Assembly: GCA_947396885.1 (NCBI GenBank)
Contig: OX377205.1
Location: 69,474,969-69,538,968, forward strand
Direction of reading: 5' to 3'
DNA: 64,000 nt
Source: Heligmosomoides polygyrus polygyrus
Lineage: Eukaryota > Nematoda > Chromadorea > Rhabditida > Heligmosomidae
Shown in pieces: positions 54,650 through 64,000 of the stretch. How positions within the stretch are numbered: position 1 is the stretch's first letter; every line of letters starts with the position of its first letter. The notes beneath the pieces were generated by a model. The model searched no databases. It was not told the origin of the DNA and was given only the letters and a program-made list of their open reading frames with translations. Position numbers and translations under genes: made by a program.

Positions 54650-56105
54650 TGTGATCGACTCGTTTTCCTATCAGTGCTCATTGCCATGGCAGATCCAGGT
54701 GGTTGTTTGCTAGACTAGGAATCTGGAAGTAATTCCAATGTATACGAAAATGTTCAGGTGCAGCTTTCAATGAATCTTGGTGTAACGTGTGTAGTAAGTT
54801 GGCGATGAGCTCACTAATCAGCGATTCCTTCCAGCTACGGGTGTCTTGTGCTCCAAAATCTTCCGCCCCGGAGACCGAAGAAGGCAACGACACTGAAACG
54901 TCAGCCATACGAAGGTGATAAAGGCCTTGATCGACAGCTGCGCAACCTCTCCTACAGCATCACGAGAAGAGAAAAGTGCCCTCGAGTAAGGTCGCCTGTT
55001 ATAAAGGCGCATGAAACAGCAGAACGCCCGCACAGTTCGATGGAGGTATGCCACGCAGCGGTGTTGGAAAAGTTCAAAAGAGGATTGCAAACGGAGAAGA
55101 TTAAACAGCCTTGTGATGCTTTATTGCAATACTAAGTTTGCTTCTGCAATACTAAGTACCACTCCCTGAGAAAACTGCTTTTGTTCACTGTCGGACGAGA
55201 CGAAGTTGGCTGTTCGGAACATCTCCCTTTTAGCACTAGAGGGGCGGGCCGAGATGAAATGGACGAGGATGTTCTTGCTACTGGGCTTACGGCACCACTG
55301 TGTTTTAACGTCACCATGCGCCAGGTGAACTTTGACATTCAGGAAAGCAAGCCAATCTTCCGTAGGCTTTTCCCGTGTAAGCTTTGTATGTTCGGATTAC
55401 TGATTCAGCAGATCGAAACAAGTGTCCACTTCACTTTGAGTAGGACACAGTATAAAGCAGTCGTCTATATACCTACAGTAAAGTGTAAGCATGCGTTCCA
55501 AAACCGGTTTTTCAACCTTGGACATGAATGCTACCACAAGCACAGGAGCCAACCTCTGACCAATAGCCAGCCCTCTAATCTGCTTGTAATACTATTGTAA
55601 TACTAATGGTTGTAATACGTTACACATCAGGCATTCATTCATCAACGCCATTAGCTGAGTAACACTGAGGCCGTACAAGTTTACACTTGCCTGGTGCTCA
55701 GTGAGGATTTCAGATGTAGCCTCTAAGACGCATTCCTTCGCAACGTTGGTGCATAGCGAAGTGACGTCGAAAGACTTCATAACGTATTCTTCTTCCGCTT
55801 CAGTATCGCGTAGTTTTTGCAGAAAAGCATTGGTGTTGGGCAGATGTGAGGGTCTGAGAAGCTGACCCAGAACCAGGTTCAATAGCCGCGAAATGCAGTC
55901 TGTAGGCCATCGACACCACTTATTATTGGCCTAACCTTATATTTAGGAGGAAGAGTCGCCAATGGTTGTACTATGGGAAGCAACTTATGGGTTTTAATAA
56001 GGACGTATAACACGGGGCAAATGAGAAGATTACTATGCCGTGTTACTATACGTGTTACTTTGCCCTTGGGGAGATTCGCCGATCTTCCTATTTCAGTCCA
56101 TGTTT
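54650..56105 (-). pseudogene. Penelope-like retroelement, broken
   Basis: On the minus strand, over several frames, the order is CPVLYVLIKTHKL and YKVRPIISGVDG (about 55920-56010), then VMKSFDVTSLCTNVAKE and LMALMNECLMCNV (frame 55592-55882). Next come GLAIGQRLAPVLVVAFMSKV and LYCRYIDDCFILC (about 55430-55570), then CRKPSSKNILVHF. These are the successive reverse-transcriptase blocks of Penelope-like elements, whose RT is distinct from LINE RT. A GIY-YIG endonuclease would be expected downstream (54650-55100); only a possible GRKILEH remnant is visible. Frame breaks and a stop after FDLLNQ show it is inactive. Confidence 0.8.
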
Positions 56106-56349
56106 CAGGTCTGTAAATAAAAAAGTAATTATTAACATTCCATTAATAACGTTTTAAAGCAAGTAAATAAATCGATTAAATGAAGATTTTTTAGGCATGA
56201 CAACGTCATGGCAACACCTTGAGCACCGCTTTTTCTACGGAAAGGAGACTTCATTTGAATTTGAATATGTAATAAAAATTTAAATAATTATCGTATATAG
56301 GTCCCAGCGAAAGTTAACCTTCAATTTGTAGCAAAGAAAAATCAGACCC

Positions 56350-56790
56350 CTTCTAAGCAACCTTTTATCCGATCAGGTAGAGTGATTTTCCCGAATTTTT
56401 CCCTCAATTTTCAAAAACAAAATGTTTCCTGAACAAGAGGCTGAAACTGGAATTTACCACAGCACAGATTTTATTTAGCACGTGCTCAAAAAAAATCAAG
56501 CTTTACCTAAGCGGTCTTCCTTGCGATCAGGTGAGGTCGTGCTCAATTTTTTTTCAAAAATAAAGTTTTTTCCTAAACGGAACGATCTCTAAAGTTGGCA
56601 TGTAGCTTTAGAAAACGATAATTTCTATTTTACATATATTCTAGAATCCACCCTTTCCTTAGCAATTTTCTTTGCGGTCAAGTGAGGTCATGCTCAATTT
56701 TTTTTTCAAAAATAAAGTTTTTTCATGAACGGAAGGATGTCTAAAGCTGATATACAGCTTCGCAAAAGCTCAACCTTTGGCTGATACATA
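56350..56790. repeat. About 152-bp tandem repeat, three units
   Basis: The marker GATCAGGTRRRGT... occurs at 56371 and 56525 and as GGTCAAGTGAGGTCATGCTC at 56676, giving spacings of 154 and 151. Units 2 and 3 share TTCAAAAATAAAGTTTTTTC and the following ACGGAA. Unit 1 is more diverged. Confidence 0.75.
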
Positions 56791-58050
56791 ATAAAAAATG
56801 CAGTTTGTCTGGAACTATTTTCGATGTGATCAAGAAGGGTGGATCACTGGTCGATCGCTCGTCTCTGTGACTCGAAGGTGCTAGACTTCTACTTTGTACA
56901 ACCGATCGTAACTCGTTGAGTTTTGAGATTTCTGCAAATACGGGTAGCATTCAAAATACTAGAGGAAATTCTCTTTCTTGTGAGCATAAAACCACCTTTT
57001 AAAAGAGGCATCTTCATGGGCGGAAGGGAGAGCGCGATTTTTGCTCGAAAAAGTAGAGGGTAGTTTTACAAAGATGGACATAACTAATTCATTTTTGAGA
57101 GTTGCGCAAATTCGAGCAGCTCTAGAAAACTAGAGAAAATTCTCTATCTTTTGTATGCGCTGCTCGTCAGTTAAATCAAGGAGTATCCACTCCTGCTTCT
57201 TCACCACACCGATTTCGGCCAGATGGCTTGATACTACAGCAGAATGGGCACTCATTTCTGCTATTGTCTACCGGATGGTTGCGCTCGGCTTTAACTCACG
57301 GATGCTACTAAAATTTTATCGCCAAGCGACATTCTTCGACCATAATCGTGCTTGTTCTCGCGGTTAAAATCCCAAGGAGAAACGATTTCGGGCCATCAAC
57401 TCATTTTAGGTTCAGAAGGCGACTTCAATCCGAATGTGCAAGCTATATTACGAGAATGATGCTCAGCTGCAGAATGATGGAGCTGGAACTCGTACAGTCA
57501 CTCGAAAATCGCGTCGGTTTGTATTTTTTGCGAAACCCTATAATAACCTCCATAACGAAGTTAGGCGAGAATGTGAAGCACAGTTTGAAAGAGGAAAAAA
57601 CGTACAAAACAGTTTGAACAAGTTGGTTTGAAAAGGTTTATTCGTCTTGAGGAATAGTTGTTTATTTAGACATACTTCGAAACGACAATTATTTTCGGAA
57701 CAACATAATACATGGGTGGTCACTTCACTGACAATGACTTCCTTCCAGTAGAGCTTACTTTTTTTATCGAAATAGAGCAATAACAATGATTTATTACGTC
57801 GCTTAAGACAAACGTTAGAAAGCACGAGAGCAATGCTTAAAATGCAGAAGCAGTAAAGCACAGGTACACAACAGTTATATACAGGTATTACAGTTATGTC
57901 AGCTCCTCTAGCCTGAACATTCAGAGCCATCACGTGCCCGGTGCGAGTCTGAAAACTCCTCTATTTCTGCTAGATCGGGTGTGGAATTAGATCAGTTGCA
58001 ACTGTTTTGTGAAAAGGGACGTAATTGTCTTCAACGTTATTAGTACACAC
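56791..58050. other. No gene recognised
   Basis: The minus frame 57538-57933 includes a hydrophobic stretch (VPVLYCFCILSIALVLSNVC), but splice context and homology are lacking. Confidence 0.5.
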
Positions 58051-58243
58051 CGCTTTCCACCTTGTCGAATACCCACGAATACCCAGCAACAAGTATCACG
58101 ATTCGCCCCGTTTTCGGACGTTTTCTGCGCATTTCCCAGCTCCATAGCATCCAGCTGGAAAATGCGCAGAAAACGTCCGAAAACGGGGCGAATCGTGATG
58201 CTTGTTGCTGGGTATTCGTGGGTATTCGACAAGGAGGAAAACG
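58051..58243. repeat. 193-bp palindrome (91-bp arms, 11-base spacer)
   Basis: Arms 58051-58141 and 58153-58243 are reverse complements with about four mismatches. The arm core is AATACCCACGAATACCCAGC followed by AACAAG. It lies directly 5' of a truncated RTE LINE. Confidence 0.92.
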
Positions 58244-58255
58244 GCTGTGAAAACA

Positions 58256-59035
58256 AGGCTGAAAACACTGCAGCTGAATCCTACGAAGGCGATGTTCATG
58301 AGGAATGGACAAGTTTCTGATGCCCCGTTCTCGCTCAATGGAACGAACATCTCCGAATTCTGCAGCTACGTGTATCTGGGTCGCGAAGTCAATATGGCTA
58401 ACGACCTAGCGCCGGAGCTGAGCAGGAGGAAACGAGCGGCTTGGGGAGCTTTTAAGAGCGTCGAAGAAGTCGCGAAGAAGACGAAGAACGTCCGACTCCG
58501 TGCCCACCTATTCGACTCTACCGTTCTTCCTGCCCTAACATACGCTTCAGAGACCTGGGCCATACGAAAGCAGGATGAACACGCGATCAGCGTCGCGCAG
58601 CGTGGAATCGAGAGGACGATGCTCGAAGTGACACGACTCACGCAAGTAAGAGAAGGCCTCCGGAGTTCCGAGCTTCGCCGACGTTCGAAGATCAGAGACG
58701 CTGTCGCGTTGGCCAAGTTGTCGAAAATTAGGTGGGCCGGCCACGTAAGGCGCTTCGCAGATACCCGCTGGACGAGAGCCATTACCGACTGGATTCCGCG
58801 GGATGTCAAGAGAACACCGGGACGTCCACCAACGCGTTGGTCGGACTTCTTCGTGAATGCCCTGAACGACCGATATGACGCTCTTCGTGTCCCTCGAGCA
58901 AGTAAAATCCATTGGACCACTCTGGCACGCGACAGGGACGAATGGAGACGCTGCTGGAGCCCGCTCGAGCAAGTCGATGATCAACGGGACGACAGGTGAT
59001 ACAGGTGATACAGGTGATGCTATGGAGAGGAACTT
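58256..59035 (+). pseudogene. RTE LINE, 5'-truncated C-terminal fragment
   Basis: The frame ending at 58999 carries [76 protein letters not shown] and [14 protein letters not shown], the thumb and C-terminal part of nematode RTE reverse transcriptases. The catalytic domain and endonuclease are missing. After the stop comes a GATACAGGT tandem tail. The frame extends upstream through palindrome sequence from 58202; that part is not LINE. Being open throughout, it is a relatively young insertion. Confidence 0.87.
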
Positions 59036-59042
59036 TCCTGCC

Positions 59043-59781
59043 ACTTGATTATTACTGACCGGTTTTTAACGAAAAGGCAATGAGAAACGTATTCAACGCA
59101 ATAATGTATGATCGTTCAACACCAGTGATAGGTACAACGTATAAAAGGGGCTGGCTCTTCACAGCTTGCTTCCTTACATGGGTGAATGTCAAAAAACCAT
59201 CCTGCTCGGATATTCAAAGGGAACAGGATGCGACGTCGTATAACTAGCCTTGAATCAAGCATAAACAACGAGGATGGCAAGGGATTCGGTACATCAACGA
59301 CACGACCGTCAATGTCATTATAACAAATCCGTTCTTCTTCAGCTACAACTTCGACATTTGCCTTCATAACGTTGTCCTTTGTTGCAGATCAAAGGTCGTG
59401 CATAATGACGTGGGGAGTGAAATCGCTCCATACGCGACTTCATGTAACTGAAGAAGCCTACGTTAGCTGGCTGAGTCAGGCCGACGAATGTGTATTCCAA
59501 ATACTCAAGGTCTTCAATCGGTGAGTAGTAGCCAGAATCGCCACGTGACTTGAAAAGCGGGTTACGAGTCCAGAATAGGAAGACAGCTTTCGAGCATATA
59601 TGGGATGAAGGCATGCTCAAAGAAAGAAGAGTCTGCAACTCTCATACGTTGTCCGTATTGTGACCAGTGCTTCTGTTTCATGCACGTTGTGCCTGTGTAT
59701 CACTGATGTTGAACATACATCATTGTGCTGTATGCCTTTCTCATTGCCTTTTGACTAAAAACCGGTCAGTGATAAACAAGT
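59043..59781. mobile_element. 740-bp element with about 95-bp terminal inverted repeats
   Basis: The left end ACTTGATTATTACTGACCGG and, read from the right, ACTTGTTTATCACTGACCGG match and stay alignable for about 95 bases (through AAAAGGCAATGAGAAA and a TGATACACAGG-like block). The element lies immediately after the LINE tail. Its interior carries two coding-like minus-strand frames. The superfamily is not recognised. Confidence 0.8.
59116..59638 (-). pseudogene. Unidentified coding-like sequence inside the TIR element
   Basis: Two overlapping minus-strand frames, 59339-59638 (YYSPIEDLEYLEYTFVGLTQ; YMKSRMERFHSP) and 59116-59367 (MKANVEVVAEEERICYNDID; NPLPSSLFMLDSRLVIRRRI), look like one protein interrupted by a frameshift. 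No family is recognised. It may be a decayed transposase or captured host sequence. Confidence 0.35.
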
Positions 59782-61254
59782 CGCAACAGAGTTACTGTCG
59801 AAAGCAAACAGCTGGAAAAATGAGCAGAACACGTCTGACAATTGTGTATCTGTACGTTAGGACCCCTCAAATCTCAACCAGTTAGTAGAAGTGTCAAAAT
59901 ACCGTAACGTACGAGAACCGAACCCCTACCTACCTCGAATCAAGCAATCTACTGCACCCCGATCCGTTTAGTGAAGTGCCATCGCTGGCGTGCAAGAAAC
60001 CCCCAGCGCTCGTCAGGCGCCGATTCCACATAATTTCAATAATCCTCTACTTCTTTGGTTTAACGGCTTGTAAAAAAGAAACGCCTTATTACTAATTGAG
60101 GGGTGGATTTTTCCTATGTGACCCGCTCTCCCCGTTCAGACATAAGCTTCAAACCCTTCCCTTGTCAGTGCAAAATATCGTAGTAAGGAGGGTAAAGAAA
60201 GAGAAAGCGCCTTTTAACTCCTCATCAGTGGTTTTGTCACTTGGGATTGTGTTCAATGTCTGCCGGCAGTTCTTGGAATTTTTGTCGGGATTCTTCTTCG
60301 TGACCTACCTTCCGTGCAGCGCAACTGTAAAGATGATCCAGGCACTCTCACGCTATTCAGTGAGGAGTTTCTGGCGCTTCTCCATTTTTGTGCGACGTCC
60401 CGTAACAATGAAAAATATGAGAATCGTTCCAATTTGCTCGCTGCTACCGCTGCTTGCTACTTGTCACTTTCCATCAGAATGTGGATATCCGATTGTTCTG
60501 CGGGTGAGCCAGAAGAATCGTGGTGTGTTTGGAGGCTTGTCCAGAGCGGGGAAATTCCTCCAACAAGAAGTTTCCCTCATCGAAGCATCCACAGCACAAA
60601 TAAGGCCTATTTTATATCTCGGCGACGCGTCGCCGGCGGCGTCCAAGGGTGGGTGAAAATGCGCTCCGATGGAGTGTTTTGATTGTGGGTTGGTTCTTCG
60701 TTTCCAGCACTGCCATCATCTCCACGGAACCTTGAATTACGAGACCGAGAAGTGCGAAAGCGCCCGTTTTGCGGACACCAATAGTGCCATTATACTCCCA
60801 ACGTTCTTTTATGGTTAGTTTCACAACCACTGCCTAATGCTGTGCGAAAATCCGTTCAGCTTGCTGGACCACTGAGTGTTTATGGAGGGAGTGGGAGCCT
60901 ATTCCTTAAGTTCCCTTCGCTTTGTCACCTTTCTTCGCCTTTCTGTCCTTCTCATCCGTTTTATTCGCGTTTTCTAGGCCTTTTCGCTCTCTTGCAGATC
61001 AAGCAACACGAAATAAAACTGTGAAGAAAAAATAAATATGGAAGACGGCCTTGAAACAGAAACATAGGAAGCGGCGGTAGAGAAACTGATTCAAATAAGT
61101 AATGCTTCCTCGCTTTCTGAAATGATACTGCAAACCTCTACGAAGACCTTTTTTGAAATACCATTTACATTAACTAAGAGTTAGATTTTCCTGTGAATTT
61201 CGAAAATTCCGCGTAAATTTAATTTCAATGCCATTTAATGAAAAAGGCCTTTGC
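59782..61254. other. No gene recognised apart from the Repeat B fragment
   Basis: The 186-codon frame 60096-60656 runs into the Repeat B fragment at its end and has no domain, so it is not called as a gene. Confidence 0.5.
60598..60680 (-). repeat. Repeat B, partial copy
   Basis: AAGGCCTATTTTATATCTCG, GCGACGCGTCGCCGGCGG and GGGTGAAAATGCGCTCCG match one end of the repeat at 62575-62765. Confidence 0.6.
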
Positions 61255-61520
61255 TAAACTCCAATAAAGAAATTTAACGGAAGTTCTGGTGAATTCGTTA
61301 AATCGGTAAATCATTAGTAGTTAAGTGATTGACACTTCCATTAGTACACTGCGTTGCGATGCCAAAAATGCGCTCTCCTGTCGCCGACGCCGCCAACGCC
61401 GCCACAGACGCGCCGACGACGGTACCGACGGCGTCTGCGTCTGTGACGGGATCTCGGTGACAGGTCGCAGCGTCGGCGACGCGTCGACGAAGTATAACAT
61501 AGGCCTAACACAGGCTGCGA
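61255..61520 (+). repeat. Repeat B
   Basis: It runs from CTCCAATAAAGAAATTTAAC through ATTAGTACACTGCGTTGCGA and a CGG-rich palindrome-like core to GAAGTATAACATAGGCCT. The inverted copy is at 62575-62765. The core consists of CGCCGACGCCGCC-type words. Confidence 0.75.
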
Positions 61521-61901
61521 GTAGGGTAGCGCGACTGACTCACGTGCAGACATCGAATCGACGTCATTTGACATCAACTAATCAGAGCTCTCCGCGGCTG
61601 AAGTGACGTACAAGGCGGCGGTAATGTTGTCTTCCTAGCGTAATTTGTACGAGATTAGAGGACGGTGCTGACAACTATTTGAATGCTACTATATCTGCGG
61701 ACTTTCCTGCTTGACATATAAACCACCTAGCACTTCAGCACGATTAATTCGTTCAAGAGGAAAAGGGTAAATCTGTCTCAGAGCTTTTCCAAAACCTATT
61801 AGGTGATTTTCACCGAAAGGAAATAGTCGTTCGTCTTTTATGGACAACGGAGCAGTTCACATCCCCAAGTCATTGTGAAGCTTACTGTGTACTACGTAGA
61901 A

Positions 61902-61985
61902 TAAAAGGAAGAGGTCGGCGTTAGTCAAACCCATTACGGGACAATCTCCCATTACATCTACGGGGTGTCGTGGGGCCTATTTGAT
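61902..61985 (-). mobile_element. tRNA-derived SINE, 3' fragment
   Basis: AAAAGGAAGAGGTCGGCGTT followed by CTACGGGGTGTCGTGG corresponds to the reversed tail and the adjacent body of the SINE family. Confidence 0.5.
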
Positions 61986-62029
61986 TCTTTATTTGTCCTA
62001 TACAAAGCATGCCCTACCTAGTTAGTGTC

Positions 62030-62195
62030 ATGCTTCTGCCTGAGTTGCGAGTGAGGTTTTACAAACCTTTATTATAAGTCTATTTTCTATACAACAACCA
62101 TACACCAAGAATGCACTTAGGGAGACTAGTAACCTTCCAACCCATGTAGGGGCGTGGCTTACGGTGGCCACTACGCCGTGACATGCCCGCCTTTT
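62030..62195 (+). repeat. Repeat A
   Basis: CATGCTTCTGCCTGAGTTGC to CTTACGGTGGCCACTACG is repeated in inverted form at 62760-62937, sharing CTATTTTCTATACAACAA and CCTTCCAACCCATGTA. Confidence 0.78.
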
Positions 62196-62574
62196 CGAAT
62201 TTGTCGGCCTTGACAAAAATATACATCACGAACAATTTTTAAATAACAACAAAAATCAACAAACCTTCAGGCCAATGATTGAATAAGGCTGACAACGATG
62301 GGCTTCCTTACTCTCTGTTGACATGCAATTTCCGATGGACGTAGAGAACGATGATGGAGTCTTGCTTGCAGTACGCGCAGGGCGTAATCTAATGTAAATG
62401 TCTAGGTCAGGTTTTTAGGCGTTTGGGGCAGAGGTTTTTCTCTACACTCAATACATCCCTACAGCTATTACAATATCTAATTGATCACAAAAGCGACACG
62501 GACTGATTTAGTCATAGGTCCTCCGGATCGTGTGTTGGAGGCATTGCTCGAATTGCTAACCGCATACGGCCACC

Positions 62575-62765
62575 GACGTTAGGCCTATGTTATACTTCGG
62601 CGACCCGTCACCGACGTCGCCACAACGTCGGCAGGAGAGCATTTTCAGCATCTGAACGCAGAGTACTAATAGAAGTACGGAGCAATCTGACCATTTAGCG
62701 ACTATTAATGTACCGATTTAACGGATTTACCAGCATTTTCGTCAAATTTCTTTATTGGAGTATGT
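62575..62765 (-). repeat. Repeat B, inverted copy
   Basis: GGCCTATGTTATACTTCGGC, GCATCTGAACGCAGAGTACT and AAATTTCTTTATTGGAG are the reverse complement of blocks in 61255-61520, with part of the CGG-rich core deleted. Confidence 0.75.
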
Positions 62766-62937
62766 CACGGTATACAAAGTGGCCACCGCCTCCGTAAGCC
62801 ACGCCCATACATACATGGGTTGGAAGGTTGGCAGTCTCCCTAACCGCATGCTTGGTGTATGTTTGTTGTATAGAAAATAGACTAATAATGAAGGTTTATA
62901 AAATCTCACTCCCAACTCAGGCAGAAGCATGACAATT
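62760..62937 (-). repeat. Repeat A, inverted copy
   Basis: The reverse complement of 62030-62195 with scattered changes. It directly abuts the inverted copy of Repeat B. Confidence 0.78.
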
Positions 62938-63278
62938 GACTACCTAGAAATATTAGAATTGTCAAGGATCGCAGTACGATTTTTTGATACATTTTGGTAA
63001 AGCCGATCACGAACACTTACTTTGCACAAAAGCCCGTTGAGTTGCAGAAGATTTGTCTACGGACTTACCTCCTCGCCCATTTCCTCTAGACCATCTTGGA
63101 AGGAGCACACCTAGTTAGATGGCTGGGAGTCAACGTGTCGAGGACCGGGATTGTCTGCTGAATCGGATGTTTCAAGTGGACGGCTGATTCGTCGCTATCG
63201 CTCTACACGACTTTTGTTTGTCCTCGCGGTGCTCCCGCTCACACTGCCTCCAGCTCGCCGAGGTCGCCATCGACAACG
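62938..63278. other. Upstream region of the receptor gene
   Basis: Becomes GC-rich and coding-like near the ATG. CTGCCTCCAG ending at 63253 is a plausible trans-splice acceptor. No TATA-like element is assigned. Confidence 0.45.
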
Positions 63279-63381
63279 ATGAGCCGACCGGCCTTCCTGG
63301 CCGTTCTGGTCGGCCTTTTAAGCGTCACCGACACTTCAGCTAGTGTCGCTGAGACTCGACTCTACAACGATCTCCTTACAG
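63279..63381 (+). CDS. First coding exon of a probable nicotinic acetylcholine receptor subunit
   Basis: An ATG at 63279 opens MSRPAFLAVLVGLLSVTDTS and then ASVAETRLYNDLLT, with the last codon split by a GTAGGT donor at 63382. Residues 5-14 are a hydrophobic signal-peptide core; cleavage around Ala21-Ala24 would leave ETRLYNDLLTG. R-L-Y-x-D-L-L near the mature N-terminus is the first helix of Cys-loop receptor subunits, especially nicotinic ones. A good acceptor-like CTGCCTCCAG ends at 63253, 25 bases before the ATG, suitable for trans-splicing of a leader. The next exon was not found in the remaining 620 bases, so the gene continues off the window. The family call rests on a short motif. Confidence 0.6.
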
Positions 63382-64000
63382 GTAGGTCTATTTCTAGCCG
63401 CTGACTTTTCTCTGTTGTATTTCGAACAGTTGTTTTTTGAACTAAAAACACATTTTTATGAACCCTTGCTTCATAATAATGTAATCACCAGTTCATTCCA
63501 AAAAAAGGACAGCAATCCTCGCAGATTTTTGTCGGAATTTGTATACTGCGACCTTCATACTGCGAACAGTGTAGGATTAACAGAGTAGGACAGCGGCGAG
63601 GCTCCATTTTACATACCCGATCACTTTGCGGGACGCGCCACGATTTCCACTTTTTAATATTTTTTAAGGATATTGTGGAGGCTGCTCAAACGTGCGTTTG
63701 TGAGCACATAAGAGCACATAATGAGCTGCAGGTTGCCGATCGTCAAAATTGTTGATTCCTTTCCATCCATGAGGCCTTTATATGGTATACGTTTCCACCA
63801 TTTCGGCACAAATATTCTGTTTGGTTAGCCACCTTATGGCCGAAAATTGTGTCCTATAAGGAAAAGCAATTGAATTGTGAAGACGAAACTCTTTCACCGT
63901 AGTGAGCGAAATAATATCGTCTCTGTCATCATGAGAATCCCTCCCTCATCAAGGTGTTTGTTCCATGCCTAAGATAAAGTGATCTGTTCGGTGCCTAAGT
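63382..64000. other. First intron of the receptor gene (incomplete)
   Basis: Begins with GTAGGT. No second exon with Cys-loop receptor motifs was recognised before the window ends. Confidence 0.5.

Noticed and set aside
57538..57933. Minus-strand membrane-protein-like frame
   Set aside because: A single hydrophobic stretch in A/T-rich DNA with no homology or splice evidence.
60096..60656. 186-codon plus-strand frame
   Set aside because: It ends inside the Repeat B fragment, has no domain or splice context, and an equally long overlapping frame exists.

Overview
The window reads as nuclear DNA of a nematode, most likely a strongylid (hookworm-like) parasite. Spliced genes have short exons, TTTCAG-type acceptors and GTRAGT-type donors. 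The intergenic and intronic DNA is crowded with transposon debris: RTE LINEs, mariner, BEL/Pao, a Penelope-like element and tRNA-derived SINEs. The phylum follows from gene structure; the strongylid placement is inference. Nothing bacterial, organellar or CRISPR-like is present.

Only two host genes can be supported. The main one is a plus-strand cyclic-nucleotide phosphodiesterase of the PDE8 family (C. elegans pde-6 type). It is assembled here from 11 firm exons plus one tentative exon between 6196 and 25333. Every firm junction is phase-compatible, the whole HD catalytic domain is present, and the stop codon is at 25331-25333. The N-terminal receiver-like region and most of the PAS domain were not recognised and may lie upstream of base 1. 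The second gene is the first coding exon (63279-63381) of a secreted or membrane protein with a signal peptide and an RLYNDLL motif, probably a nicotinic acetylcholine receptor subunit; it runs off the right edge.

Layout. 1-6195: almost featureless, with one degraded SINE. 6196-25333: the PDE8 gene; its introns carry at least six SINEs, an RTE reverse-transcriptase fragment, a 94-bp near-perfect palindrome and several small inverted-repeat elements. 25334-29500: mostly unassigned, with a dead mariner near 28.6-28.9 kb. 29.5-37.7 kb: gag-like remnants, then a BEL/Pao integrase gene split into two halves about 4.4 kb apart, with an RTE LINE, a mariner and a SINE in the gap. 37.7-38.55 kb: three tandem units of about 170 bp and an AT microsatellite. 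38.55-42.6 kb: a LINE 3' fragment and a nearly complete RTE LINE. 45.7-47.0 kb: a structurally intact mariner with TA duplications and a 320-codon transposase. 47.14-48.14 kb: a second, dead mariner. 53.1-54.3 kb: a 1.2-kb foldback element. 54.65-56.1 kb: a Penelope-like element. 58.05-59.8 kb: a palindrome, an RTE 3' fragment and a TIR element with unidentified coding-like content. 60.6-62.9 kb: two new repeat families in inverted copies. 63.28 kb: the receptor exon.

The two host genes have no evident functional link. The rest of the window is a record of layered insertions. The most useful items are the reconstructed PDE8 exon chain, the unreported receptor exon, the SINE family with pol III box-like motifs (at least 11 copies), the nested BEL/LINE/mariner/SINE stack, and the intact mariner.
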